Shown here piece after piece: positions 17,293-25,333 of a DNA stretch of 38,694 nucleotides. The DNA comes from CAZPDM01 sp964585305 (lineage in GTDB: Bacteria > Planctomycetota > Uabimicrobiia > Uabimicrobiales > JABWCH01), in NCBI GenBank assembly GCA_964585305.1, contig CAZPDM010000034.1, positions 1 through 38,694 on the forward strand, in the 5' to 3' direction. The notes beneath the pieces were generated by a model. It saw nothing but the letters and a program-made list of their open reading frames with translations, did no database searches and had not been told where the DNA came from. Positions within the stretch are counted from its first letter, which is position 1. Every line of letters starts with the position of its first letter. Made by a program: the position numbers and the translations under genes.

Positions 17293-18171
17293 CTACTTTT
17301 TGTCAACAAATTCTTTTACTTTTTCCACAATAATATCACTAATTCTCAATAAATTTTCATTGCTAGATGCTCCAATATGGGGAGTCATTACAACATTAGG
17401 AGCAGTAATCAAAGGCGATGATTTTGGTGGATCTTCATACCAAACATCTGTACCATAGCCAGCGAGCTTGCCAGATTTAAGAGCTTCAGCAACATCTTCT
17501 TCAACAACACATTGGCCACGTCCTGTATTGACGATTACACTGCCTTTTTTCATTTTTTCTAAGCTGTTTTTATTGATCATTCCTTTGGTTTCTGGCGTTA
17601 AAGGAACATGTAAACTTAGGTAATCAGCTTCTTTAAGAAGATCGTCTAAATTTTGTTTCATTTCTGCTACATCGCTGGTTTTGATATATGGATCATACGC
17701 AATAACTTTCATCCCAAAGGCTTTGGCTCGAATAGCAACTTCACGAGCAATACGACCAATACCAATCAATCCTAATGTTTTCTTGTATAATTCGCTGCGT
17801 TCACATTCTTTTTTCAGCCATTTATTGGCTGCCATACCATTATGGCCAACAATAATTTTATTTGGAATGGCAAGCATCAATGCCATGGCTAATTCTGCAA
17901 CAGCAATGCTTGAAGCTTCTGGAGTATTGATAGCTGTAATACCTTTTTGTTTGGTGTATGCTTCATCAACATTATCCATTCCAACGCCACCACGAATGAT
18001 TAGTTTAAGATTTTTAGCTTTATCTATCCATTCTTTATTGCATTTTGTTGCACTACGGACTAAAACAATATCTACTTCAGGCAGAAGTTCTTTGTTTGTT
18101 GTTACTTCGCAATATGGTTTTAGTCTTTCTGGTAAAGCAGTATCAAAAGGATCAGAAATTAAAAGTTTCAT
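17293..18171 (-). CDS. serA: D-3-phosphoglycerate dehydrogenase-like 2-hydroxyacid dehydrogenase
   Basis: 292 residues, the short form of the D-isomer 2-hydroxyacid dehydrogenases without a C-terminal ACT domain. The most likely role is NAD-dependent oxidation of 3-phosphoglycerate in serine synthesis; another 2-hydroxyacid as substrate cannot be excluded. Motifs: IIRGGVGMDNVD, NTPEASSIAVAELA, the nucleotide-binding LGLIGIGRIAREVA (G-x-G-x-x-A, about 130-143), catalytic Arg in VNTGRGQ, YEDPP near the usual Glu, and catalytic His in TPHIGAS. The final G of the usual GxGxxG is Ala here. AAAGG lies 5 nt before the ATG. A terminator separates it from ftsY upstream. Confidence 0.85.
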   Translation of the reverse strand: MKLLISDPFDTALPERLKPYCEVTTNKELLPEVDIVLVRSATKCNKEWIDKAKNLKLIIRGGVGMDNVDEAYTKQKGITAINTPEASSIAVAELAMALMLAIPNKIIVGHNGMAANKWLKKECERSELYKKTLGLIGIGRIAREVAIRAKAFGMKVIAYDPYIKTSDVAEMKQNLDDLLKEADYLSLHVPLTPETKGMINKNSLEKMKKGSVIVNTGRGQCVVEEDVAEALKSGKLAGYGTDVWYEDPPKSSPLITAPNVVMTPHIGASSNENLLRISDIIVEKVKEFVDKK

Positions 18172-18197
18172 AAAAACCTTTCTTTTTACCTGAAAAA

Positions 18198-18263
18198 AAC
18201 ATAATTATTAAAAAATACAAGCTAAACTTGCATATTATAGGAGCAATTATGTTTAGCTTGTAT
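18198..18263 (-). terminator. Terminator after ftsY, with an overlapping alternative hairpin
   Basis: Hairpin 1: ATACAAGCTAAAC (18215-18227) with GTTTAGCTTGTAT (18251-18263), 13 bp, followed leftward by TTTTT; a good terminator about 90 nt past ftsY. Hairpin 2: AAACATAATT (18198-18207) with AATTATGTTT (18245-18254), 10 bp, followed leftward by T6. They share bases 18251-18254, so both cannot form fully at once. The serA-like ATG is only 26 nt further on. Confidence 0.7.
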
Positions 18264-18354
18264 CTCTTTATTTTACTCAAATTAAAAATGGAGTCAAATA
18301 AAAAAAATTTTTCTTGGTCTATTTCTTTAGTATTCTTTCTTTTAAAAAAAATTG

Positions 18355-19278
18355 CTAAAGCGAGAGCATAGCGTCAATAAATCTTTTTACATCAAATGGT
18401 TCTATATCTTCATATTGCTCCCCAAGTCCTATAAACTTTACAGGAATATCTAATTGTTGCTGAATAGCTAAAACTACCCCACCTTTAGCTGTTCCGTCTA
18501 GTTTCGATAAAAATATTCCACTAACAGCTACAACTTCTTTAAATGACTTAGCTTGTGCAATAGCGTTTTGTCCTGTTGTAGCATCTAATACGAGTAAAAC
18601 TTCATGAGGAGCATTTGGAACCTTTTTGTTTAAAACACGGTAAATTTTTTCTAATTCTTGCATAAGATTTTTTTGTGTATGCAATCTTCCTGCTGTATCA
18701 ACAATCAAAACATCTGCTTTTTTAGCTATGGCAGATTCCACAGCATCAAAAGCGACTGCTGCAGGATCGGAGCCTGATTGTTGGCGAATTAAAGTTACGT
18801 TAACTCTCTGCGCCCATTTTTCTAATTGTTCAATAGCTGCTGCACGGAATGTGTCGGAAGCTGCTAAAAAAACTTTTTTGTTTTGTTGGGAAAGAAAATA
18901 TGCAAGTTTAGCAATAGAAGTTGTTTTTCCACAACCATTAACACCTACTACTAAAATTATTGTGGGGGAACTATTAGAAATATTTAAATCATTACTTTTT
19001 TGTGTTAATAAACTTTTTAAAGATTCTCTTAAAAATTGAATAATTTCTTCTTGATTTTGAATTTCTTTTTGCTTGTAAGCGGATTTTAATTTATTTAAAA
19101 TTTCTTGAGTAGTAGCTACTCCTACATCGCTCATAATTAACGTAGCTTCTAATTCATCAAGAAATTTTTGATCAATTTTTCTTCCTATTTGAAATAATTT
19201 CCCAATATCCATCTTTAAAAAATTACGTGTCTTGGATAGTGCTGCTTTTAATTTATCTAATGATTTTTGCCAAAACAT
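18355..19278 (-). CDS. ftsY: Signal recognition particle receptor
   Basis: 307 residues, a compact FtsY without the long acidic A-domain of E. coli. It is the SRP GTPase that docks ribosome-nascent-chain complexes at the membrane translocon. The N domain (about 1-95, helical, FLDELEATLIMSDVG) precedes the G domain with P-loop GVNGCGKTTSIAK (about 111), DTFRAAAIEQL, GSDPAAVAFDA, DTAGRLHTQKNLMQEL (about 193) and SKLDGTAKGG. The C-terminal GLGEQYEDIEPFD block separates FtsY from Ffh, and there is no M domain. The ATG at 19278 has GGAG 6 nt upstream; the TTG at 19290 lies at that site and is less likely. Confidence 0.96.
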   Translation of the reverse strand: MFWQKSLDKLKAALSKTRNFLKMDIGKLFQIGRKIDQKFLDELEATLIMSDVGVATTQEILNKLKSAYKQKEIQNQEEIIQFLRESLKSLLTQKSNDLNISNSSPTIILVVGVNGCGKTTSIAKLAYFLSQQNKKVFLAASDTFRAAAIEQLEKWAQRVNVTLIRQQSGSDPAAVAFDAVESAIAKKADVLIVDTAGRLHTQKNLMQELEKIYRVLNKKVPNAPHEVLLVLDATTGQNAIAQAKSFKEVVAVSGIFLSKLDGTAKGGVVLAIQQQLDIPVKFIGLGEQYEDIEPFDVKRFIDAMLSL

Positions 19279-19382
19279 TATATTCTCCAAACTTTATCAA
19301 TCAAATACTGTTCTAATTACGTATCAATTACGATCGTCATATAGTCAATTTTACTAAAAATAGTTACAAAAGGATGAAAAAA

Positions 19383-19466
19383 TATTTGTTTCTTTTTAGT
19401 AGTAAAAAAAAGAGTTGGCTATTTAGCCAGCTTATATTTTTTCAAAAGAAAATATAGAAACAAATA
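19383..19466. repeat. 84-nt nested inverted repeat in the ftsY-DUF4258 intergenic region
   Basis: Outer arms TATTTGTTTCT (19383-19393) and AGAAACAAATA (19456-19466) are perfect over 11 bp. At the centre GTTGGCT-ATTT-AGCCAGC (19414-19431) forms a 7-bp stem with runs of A and T at each side. The inner hairpin has T8 leftward and T6 rightward, so it could terminate in either direction, but no gene on either strand ends here. The 326-bp gap between the two divergent genes (19279-19604) also holds the promoter/leader elements listed next. Confidence 0.5.
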
Positions 19467-19497
19467 AAAAAAATGAACATTTTATTATTAAAAAAAT

Positions 19498-19525
19498 TTT
19501 GACGGAAAAAATTCATGGATATAGA
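19498..19525 (+). promoter_or_regulatory. Possible promoter of the DUF4258 gene
   Basis: TTGACG (19498-19503), a 16-nt spacer, TATAGA (19520-19525). The predicted transcription start is near 19532, giving a leader of about 70 nt. The 12-bp inverted repeat described next overlaps it. Confidence 0.45.
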
Positions 19526-19597
19526 CAAGCTTTCTCCAGAATTTTTTCCGATACACTGTCTCTTGTCTAAGTTTGACAAATCCAGTGTTACTGGAGG
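19503..19597 (+). promoter_or_regulatory. Interlocked inverted repeats and Shine-Dalgarno hairpin before the DUF4258 gene
   Basis: Three pairings are visible. (1) CGGAAAAAATTC (19503-19514) with GAATTTTTTCCG (19539-19550), 12 bp perfect. (2) TAGACAAG (19522-19529), inside the loop of (1), with CTTGTCTA (19562-19569), 8 bp perfect, a pseudoknot topology. (3) TCCAGT-GTT-ACTGGA (19581-19595), whose right arm covers most of the Shine-Dalgarno GGAGG (19593-19597). If transcription starts at the promoter above, (1) and (2) would act only as DNA operators while (3) would be in the RNA. If it starts further upstream, the whole is a structured leader. Confidence 0.55.
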
Positions 19598-19604
19598 AAA
19601 AATC

Positions 19605-19946
19605 ATGGAATATACTAAACATGCGGAAAGGCGCATTGCTCAACGTGGAATTACTAAACAAGCTATTGAAATTACTTTTGAATATGGAAGTTTAATTTAT
19701 GCCAGAGGCGCAATGATCTATTGGTTAAGTAAAAAAACTGTGCAAGAAGCTCATTCCTCTGGCATCCCGCTAGAATGTTACGAAGGGCTGCACGTTGTTG
19801 TCAGCCCCGATCATAAAGTACTTACTGCGTACCGAAATCGAGAGGCTAAAATGCCCAAGAATTATGTTGACTTTTTACAAAGAACAGAATGGGCGGAATC
19901 AAACTTTAGTGAAGAAAAGGAAAGAGATGTCGAAATGTCTGCATAA
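19605..19946 (+). CDS. DUF4258-type small protein
   Basis: 113 residues. The start MEYTKHAERRIAQRGITKQA matches the HA-x-x-R-x-x-x-R-G-I opening of DUF4258 proteins, which resemble small RelE/BrnT-type folds; some relatives are toxin-like, but most are uncharacterised. The middle contains IYWLSKKTVQEA and the strand LHVVVSPDHKVLTAYRN, also usual for the family. The C-terminal tail is acidic. GGAGG lies 7 nt before the ATG at 19605 and defines the start; an upstream in-frame ATG at 19515 lies inside the inverted repeats and is unlikely. No antitoxin-like gene sits beside it. It is the only plus-strand gene between 268 and 26525. Confidence 0.75.
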   Translation: MEYTKHAERRIAQRGITKQAIEITFEYGSLIYARGAMIYWLSKKTVQEAHSSGIPLECYEGLHVVVSPDHKVLTAYRNREAKMPKNYVDFLQRTEWAESNFSEEKERDVEMSA

Positions 19947-20003
19947 TAATATACTTTTTAAGTATATTTTGCTGTTATATTTTAAGTCAACTTTTAATCA
20001 CAT

Positions 20004-20053
20004 AACTTTTTTCAAGTTAAGTTTTACTTAATTCGAAAAAAGTTATTTTTTTT
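20004..20053 (+). terminator. Terminator of the DUF4258 gene
   Basis: AACTTTTTTC (20004-20013) with GAAAAAAGTT (20035-20044), 10 bp, enclosing TTAAG/CTTAA, followed by T8. A weaker hairpin AATATACTT/AAGTATATT (19948-19968) begins right after the stop codon. The T tract runs into the stop codon of the convergent gene at 20052. Confidence 0.75.
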
Positions 20054-21104
20054 ATTTAACTTCTACTTCGACAACAGACCCAATTTCTAAAATTTGGGTA
20101 CTTGTAGCAGTGGAAAATTCTTGCCAATTTGGTTTTTGAAGTAGTTCTTGCCAAGGTTGGATGCTAGTATAATCTGTCTTATAGACAAGTAATAAACCAC
20201 TTAAGAAAAAATTTGAACCATGTGGCATAGGAAGATCGAAAAAATTATTAAATATCATGGGCTGTTTGGGAAGACGTAATACTTTAAATTGGCTTATTTG
20301 AGAACTTTTGGGAATAAGGTATTGAGGTTGGGCAAAGTAATAAAAATTACTATCTGCTCCAGAAATTTCAATAAGATTTTGTTGGTATACAGTTAAAAGT
20401 TGGGAATAAAAGGAAACCATCCCTTTTACTGACCAATTTGCTTGATCTTCTGGAGTAGCGTGGATAGGTTTTGGTGTAGATGGAAGAAGGTAAAGAGAAA
20501 GAAACGGAATAGAGCTATCAAAAATTGTTTGTACAGGAACAGAATATTGGGAAAAAGAAATAGTTTCTTTTGGCAATACTAAATATGGAAAAGGATCATT
20601 TTCTCCATATTTGCGTCCGCTTTCTGCAATAACAATTTGCTTAATATTAATATTTTCAGGATTATTTATATTATGGCGTAATATATCAGCTCCAGGAGCT
20701 TTATCTAAAAGATAATCAGCCATAACATGATCGGAACTTGCTTTAGCATTGAGATACTGAGGATATTCATGTAATTTGAGATAGCAATTGTATTTTTCTT
20801 TTTCTGGAGTAGTAGGCAATGGGAACCCTAAACCTAAAATACCAACTAAACTTATATTTGTAATATCTGGTTTGAGATAGGGCGAAAAAGATACAGGCTT
20901 TGGGAATTCACATAAAGCGTTTTCGTTTTCTTTAAAAGAGCGAAGTAATTCTGAATTTTCCAAGTAGGCATAACTAAATTTTACATTGTTATCTATCTTC
21001 CAAGCTAACTTGTCATTAGGAGAATCAATAAGCAGTTGGGTAGGTTGACTAAAAGATAAAGAAGTTGCAAAAAAACATATAAATATTACTATATAGGCTT
21101 TCAT
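20052..21104 (-). CDS. Unknown exported protein
   Basis: 350 residues with a clear signal peptide (KAYIVIFICFFATSLSFSQ, cleavage probably after SFS). No family is recognised. The mature protein is rich in Pro, aromatic residues and short strands (VGILGLGFPLP, YYFAQPQYLIPKSSQ, LPMPHGSNFFLSGLLLVYK) and ends in a strand-like SVVEVEVK. It contains a single Cys pair far apart and no membrane segment after the signal. AAGGA lies 6 nt before the ATG. It is the last gene of the probable unit that includes the FHA-like/pseudokinase protein, so a periplasmic role connected to that protein is possible. Confidence 0.75.
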   Translation of the reverse strand: MKAYIVIFICFFATSLSFSQPTQLLIDSPNDKLAWKIDNNVKFSYAYLENSELLRSFKENENALCEFPKPVSFSPYLKPDITNISLVGILGLGFPLPTTPEKEKYNCYLKLHEYPQYLNAKASSDHVMADYLLDKAPGADILRHNINNPENINIKQIVIAESGRKYGENDPFPYLVLPKETISFSQYSVPVQTIFDSSIPFLSLYLLPSTPKPIHATPEDQANWSVKGMVSFYSQLLTVYQQNLIEISGADSNFYYFAQPQYLIPKSSQISQFKVLRLPKQPMIFNNFFDLPMPHGSNFFLSGLLLVYKTDYTSIQPWQELLQKPNWQEFSTATSTQILEIGSVVEVEVK

Positions 21105-21140
21105 AAGAAATCCTTATCATTGAAATAGACGTTTTTTTTG

Positions 21141-21284
21141 TCAAAAAATAGTTATTCCAAAAATTATCAATAAAAGAATCCATAAAAGGACTAATGCTGG
21201 GTCAAAAACAGAGATAGGACGTGGAGCAAAACAAACCATCCGAATAAAGTAAAGCACTTTTCGAAAAAAAAATTCATTTCTCAT
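21141..21284 (-). CDS. 47-residue membrane protein
   Basis: A small frame with a good ribosome site: AAAGGA 6 nt before the ATG at 21284, stop TGA at 21141. The N-terminal half is basic and aromatic (MRNEFFFRKVLYFIRMV), followed by APRPISVFDP and one hydrophobic helix (ALVLLWILLLIIFGITIF), giving a predicted single-pass protein with the basic part inside. It lies between the FGE-domain protein and the exported protein, same strand, 36 bp from the latter. No family is recognised. Coding is supported only by the Shine-Dalgarno site, the membrane segment and gene order. Confidence 0.6.
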   Translation of the reverse strand: MRNEFFFRKVLYFIRMVCFAPRPISVFDPALVLLWILLLIIFGITIF

Positions 21285-21309
21285 CTCAAATCCTTTTCAT
21301 AAAATATTC

Positions 21310-21328
21310 AGGCTGGAACCCCCAGCCT
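21310..21328 (-). terminator. Hairpin after the pseudokinase-FGE gene
   Basis: AGGCTGG (21310-21316) with CCAGCCT (21322-21328), 7 bp GC-rich stem, 5-nt loop; leftward GAATATTTT follows. The T tract is imperfect, so partial termination or mRNA end protection between this gene and the 47-residue gene is more likely than a full stop. Confidence 0.5.
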
Positions 21329-21378
21329 TTATAAGGACGGAAAGATTTTTTGTTTGTTTGATGTAGCAGAGATAATTT

Positions 21379-24300
21379 TTAATCCTCTGTTTCATATAAG
21401 GGATCTAGGCCAGCACATAATCGAAAGCCTCTATTATTTCTTTGCAAATTTGGTGCAATGTAGGTAGTATATTCCGCATCTAATGGTATGGGATCATTCC
21501 AACTAGAGCCTTTAATCGCATAAAAAATAAGATTTCCAAATACTTTTTGTGTAGATGTATATTCTGTAATATTTCCAGCGAGATCGTGTATCCCAAAAGG
21601 AGATTCGTCTAAACTAAATGAAATATTCCATTGATGGATGGGTTCTAACTCAGACCAATATGGACGACTATTGGAAGATTTACAAAAACGTGGATTTGCA
21701 AAATTTCCCCAAGGAAATAATCTTCGATCTGCTCCTGATGTTGCGCAAGCCCATTCTTCAGCCGTTGGTAGTCTGAATTTAAATTGGCAATTTTTTAATT
21801 CTATTGGCAAATTTTGATTTAGCCATTGAATATATTCTTGGACTTGGTTATAACTGATTCCAAAAACAGGATAATTCATATTCCCAAAACGCAAAACTAA
21901 GTCTTCCCCCCTTAAATAAAACAATGATTTATTGGCAGAAACCATTGGAATTCTATTGGCTATTTTTTCTATTTTCCAAGGTAATGGGCCATTTATATTT
22001 TTTAAATATTCATACCATTGCCCAATAGTAACTTCATTTATTCCTAATAAATATCCTGTATTATTTTGACATTCACTTTGAAATGTTTTTAAAAAACCTC
22101 GTGGAATGATAGCAAAGTTTTTTAAAACTTTCTCACAATTTTTAGGATAGCGTGGCAAATTTATTAAAATTGGTTCAGCATACGGTTCCCCAAAAAGCAA
22201 TTCATTTGATTCGGATATAGATTCTCTAGATACAATAAAAGGATAATTCACAGAGAAATAATTTTCAGAAGTGATTACCAATAAATAAGAACCAGGCATG
22301 AGGGCAATAGAATCATCAATAATCTGGTTTTTAGAAGTGAAAATTTTTGAAATCAAATTTTCTTGTATATTATATGGAAATCGTTGATTTTGAAAATCTA
22401 ATGGTTGATTGAGATAAATATAAAAAATAGGAACAACTTCAATTGCGTGGAAATCATTATCATTATATTCGCTTGTATTGATATTTGCCTGCATGATTTC
22501 CCAATTTCTTAATATTTTACAAGTTATGCTAGATTTATTTCGAATTGCTATATGTAAAGATTCTAATGATGTAACAGGAATATCATCTATCATAAGAATA
22601 TAATCTTGTGGTTGTAATACACTGCTTTTAGAAGAAATAGCTGCTACTTGAATAAGATAGTCTATTTTTTCTCGATAATTTCTTTGTGGCAAAATACTAT
22701 AAATATCACTTATCCGTTGAATGAACTCTGTTGTAAATTTTTCCTGTAAGCTATTTTTTTCGACAGTACTTATGTTGGAATTTTCAATAATAGCTAATCC
22801 TCTTTTTTGCCAAAAATCAAAAGCCCCTGCAACATTTTTACTAATTCCTGGTTGAAGGTGTAAACAACATAATAAAAAATACGCATCAAGATATTCTGGA
22901 TGAATTTCAATACACCTCAATAATGCATTTTTTGCCATTAAAAAATTTTGATTGAGTAGCAACATGGTTGCTTCCCAAAGTAAATTTTGTGCACGTAAAA
23001 AATCAATATTAGAAAGAATTTTTTTATTTATTTCTTTGGGCCATTCTATAATATTTCCTGTCTTAATATCTACAGGAGCAATTTTTTGCGAGCCGTCTGG
23101 ATATTCTAAATATTTAAAAAGATATTTTTGTGCTGATGAAGGTGAAACTTGTAAAAGAATTTGAGCTGGCCTATCTAAAGAATTTGTAGAAATTCCTTGC
23201 AAATTTAATAACTCTAAACGATAGGGGCGACGTTCTTCTTCGTTTGGATAAAGAGAGATAATTGTATTTAATAAATGAATGAGATTTTTTTTATCTTCGA
23301 TGCTTTGAGTAAGTTGTAAAATCTTTCGATAGGCAGGTAATATTTCAGAAGCTAGAGAAATAGCGTGTTCACGTTTTTTGGTTTTACGAAATTCTAATAA
23401 AATACGTTTTTCAGTTTCTTGAATAGTATCATTTAAACCTTGCGAATCCAAATATAATGGGATGTTTCCTATCTCCTTACTATATTCCATTTCAAGTTTT
23501 TGGTAATTTTTAAGGCATTCCTGTCTCAAAGATTCCCATTGTTTTTTTTGATTGTAGGAAAAATTTTGTTGCAACAAAAAAAATATAATAATAGATAGCA
23601 AAACTATCATAATTGGGATACTGATCCAAATCAATCGCTGACTTGCTAATAGGTTATGAAATAACTTTGATAAAGTTGATTGTGTGGAACTATCTATTAC
23701 TTTATTCCTATTTGTATGTTGAGCAGATACAATATCAAGTCGAGCTTTTGTATCGGACAATTTTTCTGATGGTATATTTTGTTCATCCGTATTTAAATTA
23801 GGAGGAAGTATTTGTAATACAGGGCTTGTTGCTATTGGTTTTGATTGCTCCAAACTTTCTTTTGGAGTAGATATATTTGTTATAGGAGAAGTAGGAATAT
23901 GTTCATTTTTGAGTAGTATTCTTTTAGAAGAGGTTGTTCCTGATTTATCCTTTTTTGTTATAGTAATAAATAATTCTTTTGTTTTTTTAGCTATTTTGGG
24001 AGCAGCTTCTTTAGCCTTGGTTTCAGAAGCTATAGATGTTATAGGATCAAAAATATCTTTCGTTAGGGTTCTTACACTAGTTTTTTCTGCAAATAAATCA
24101 ATAGGTCTCTCATGGCTAATAGTATCATCAAAGGCTCCATCATCTAATTCTTCTATTAAAGCTTCATGAGAATTCATCATGTTATCCCAAAGTAATGCTA
24201 AACTGGAAAAATCTACTTTACGATTACTTTGGAGATCCCAGCATAATGATATAATTTGGAAAAAATTTTGATGAATATGTGTATGAGGAAATTCTAAATT

Positions 24301-25278
24301 ACTTGCGTGTTCTAATGGAATAATACCTACCAAGATTGTATACCAAAGCATTCCCAAATGAAAGATATTAGATTGCTCTATTTTATCCCCTCTATTTGGT
24401 GAAATTTCTGGAGCTATCCATTCTAAAGGAAAATTTTGATCACCAATAAAACCAGGGATTTTAAAAATTTGTATTTGTCCTTCTGCAGTTATCCAAATGG
24501 AAGAAGGATGCAAAGGAAAAAAGTTTTTGACAGAATGAAAAAAATTTAATAAATTTCTGCATATAACTAAACATTTTTTTATTTCTTTATGAAGAACAAT
24601 TTGCTGGCTCAATAAATTTCCAGGCAAAAATTTTAAAATTGCTGCATATAATCCAATTTGAGGTTCCTGAATAATTTCTAATACTTTGGGTTGAAATTGG
24701 CTATTTTGTTCTTGTAGATATTTTAATCCAGTAATAAAAGAATTTATCATATCTTGAGAACTATTTGGTTTAAGAATACGTATGATTAAGGTAGGATTAT
24801 GTAGATTTTGATATAGCCAAGTATTACTGTCTTGTTCAATTTTAACTAGGCTTCCATAAGTCATATATAATCTTTTTTCCCATGTTGGAAAATTAGATAA
24901 AGTGCCATCATCTATATAAAGTTGTATTTGTATGCTAGAATCTTTGATATATAAAAAGCATTCTTGTTGCCAATTTTTTTCTTGGCTTAAGATCATGTGA
25001 ATAGTTTCGCCTTTTGTTAAAATTTGTTTTTTTTGTTGCCATTCTAAAGTTAGTTTTTTATAACTTTGAATTTCAAATTTTCCTGGCATAAATCGTAAAG
25101 TTGCTTGATGCGGAACTGAGCCAGGAATCCATATCATTGCAGAAGAAGTTCCTCCAATGGTAATATTATGTTGGCCTTCCACACCAAGATAATATTGGGC
25201 TTCTCCCATAATAGAAGATTGCTTAAGCCCATATTCAGCACCTTTGCGAGTTATAGTAAGTTTTAAATTCCAATCCAA
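21379..25278 (-). CDS. Transmembrane protein with FHA-like, pseudokinase, TPR-like, PDZ-like and FGE-sulfatase domains
   Basis: 1299 residues. About 1-115: FHA-like beta region. About 125-365: protein-kinase-like domain that looks inactive. The beta3 Lys is replaced (LIIRIL), the HRDxKxxN loop reads LHPSSIWIT (about 255) without the catalytic Asp or Asn, and DFG is absent; the APE motif survives in WIAPEIS. A low-complexity linker leads to a single membrane helix (LIWISIPIMIVLLSIIIFFL, about 548-568). Outside: a helical region, a TPR-like unit (about 762-810), a PDZ-like segment (DYILMIDDIPVTSLESLHIA, about 890) and a C-terminal FGE/SUMF1 domain from about 1050 (GINEVTIGQWYEYL, FRLPTAEEWACA, HDLAGNITEYTS, NNRGFRLC). 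Kinase plus FGE-domain proteins are typical of Planctomycetes and relatives. Translation starts at TTG with AAGGAGG 7 nt upstream. It lies 55 bp after the coiled-coil gene. Confidence 0.85.
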   Translation of the reverse strand: MDWNLKLTITRKGAEYGLKQSSIMGEAQYYLGVEGQHNITIGGTSSAMIWIPGSVPHQATLRFMPGKFEIQSYKKLTLEWQQKKQILTKGETIHMILSQEKNWQQECFLYIKDSSIQIQLYIDDGTLSNFPTWEKRLYMTYGSLVKIEQDSNTWLYQNLHNPTLIIRILKPNSSQDMINSFITGLKYLQEQNSQFQPKVLEIIQEPQIGLYAAILKFLPGNLLSQQIVLHKEIKKCLVICRNLLNFFHSVKNFFPLHPSSIWITAEGQIQIFKIPGFIGDQNFPLEWIAPEISPNRGDKIEQSNIFHLGMLWYTILVGIIPLEHASNLEFPHTHIHQNFFQIISLCWDLQSNRKVDFSSLALLWDNMMNSHEALIEELDDGAFDDTISHERPIDLFAEKTSVRTLTKDIFDPITSIASETKAKEAAPKIAKKTKELFITITKKDKSGTTSSKRILLKNEHIPTSPITNISTPKESLEQSKPIATSPVLQILPPNLNTDEQNIPSEKLSDTKARLDIVSAQHTNRNKVIDSSTQSTLSKLFHNLLASQRLIWISIPIMIVLLSIIIFFLLQQNFSYNQKKQWESLRQECLKNYQKLEMEYSKEIGNIPLYLDSQGLNDTIQETEKRILLEFRKTKKREHAISLASEILPAYRKILQLTQSIEDKKNLIHLLNTIISLYPNEEERRPYRLELLNLQGISTNSLDRPAQILLQVSPSSAQKYLFKYLEYPDGSQKIAPVDIKTGNIIEWPKEINKKILSNIDFLRAQNLLWEATMLLLNQNFLMAKNALLRCIEIHPEYLDAYFLLCCLHLQPGISKNVAGAFDFWQKRGLAIIENSNISTVEKNSLQEKFTTEFIQRISDIYSILPQRNYREKIDYLIQVAAISSKSSVLQPQDYILMIDDIPVTSLESLHIAIRNKSSITCKILRNWEIMQANINTSEYNDNDFHAIEVVPIFYIYLNQPLDFQNQRFPYNIQENLISKIFTSKNQIIDDSIALMPGSYLLVITSENYFSVNYPFIVSRESISESNELLFGEPYAEPILINLPRYPKNCEKVLKNFAIIPRGFLKTFQSECQNNTGYLLGINEVTIGQWYEYLKNINGPLPWKIEKIANRIPMVSANKSLFYLRGEDLVLRFGNMNYPVFGISYNQVQEYIQWLNQNLPIELKNCQFKFRLPTAEEWACATSGADRRLFPWGNFANPRFCKSSNSRPYWSELEPIHQWNISFSLDESPFGIHDLAGNITEYTSTQKVFGNLIFYAIKGSSWNDPIPLDAEYTTYIAPNLQRNNRGFRLCAGLDPLYETED

Positions 25279-25333
25279 GGTTTTTCCTCCTTGGTTATAA
25301 TCTTTAAAAAAAGTAAAGGATCGTAATATTTTT

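Noticed and set aside
19503..19597. Type III toxin-antitoxin system (RNA antitoxin pseudoknot plus toxin)
   Set aside because: Type III antitoxins are tandem repeats of one pseudoknot and the toxin is ToxN-like; here there is a single pairing set and a DUF4258 protein. A promoter inside the repeat also argues against it.
21379..25278. Calling the protein an active Ser/Thr kinase or a true formylglycine-generating enzyme
   Set aside because: The kinase catalytic residues are not visible, and most bacterial FGE-domain proteins do not make formylglycine.
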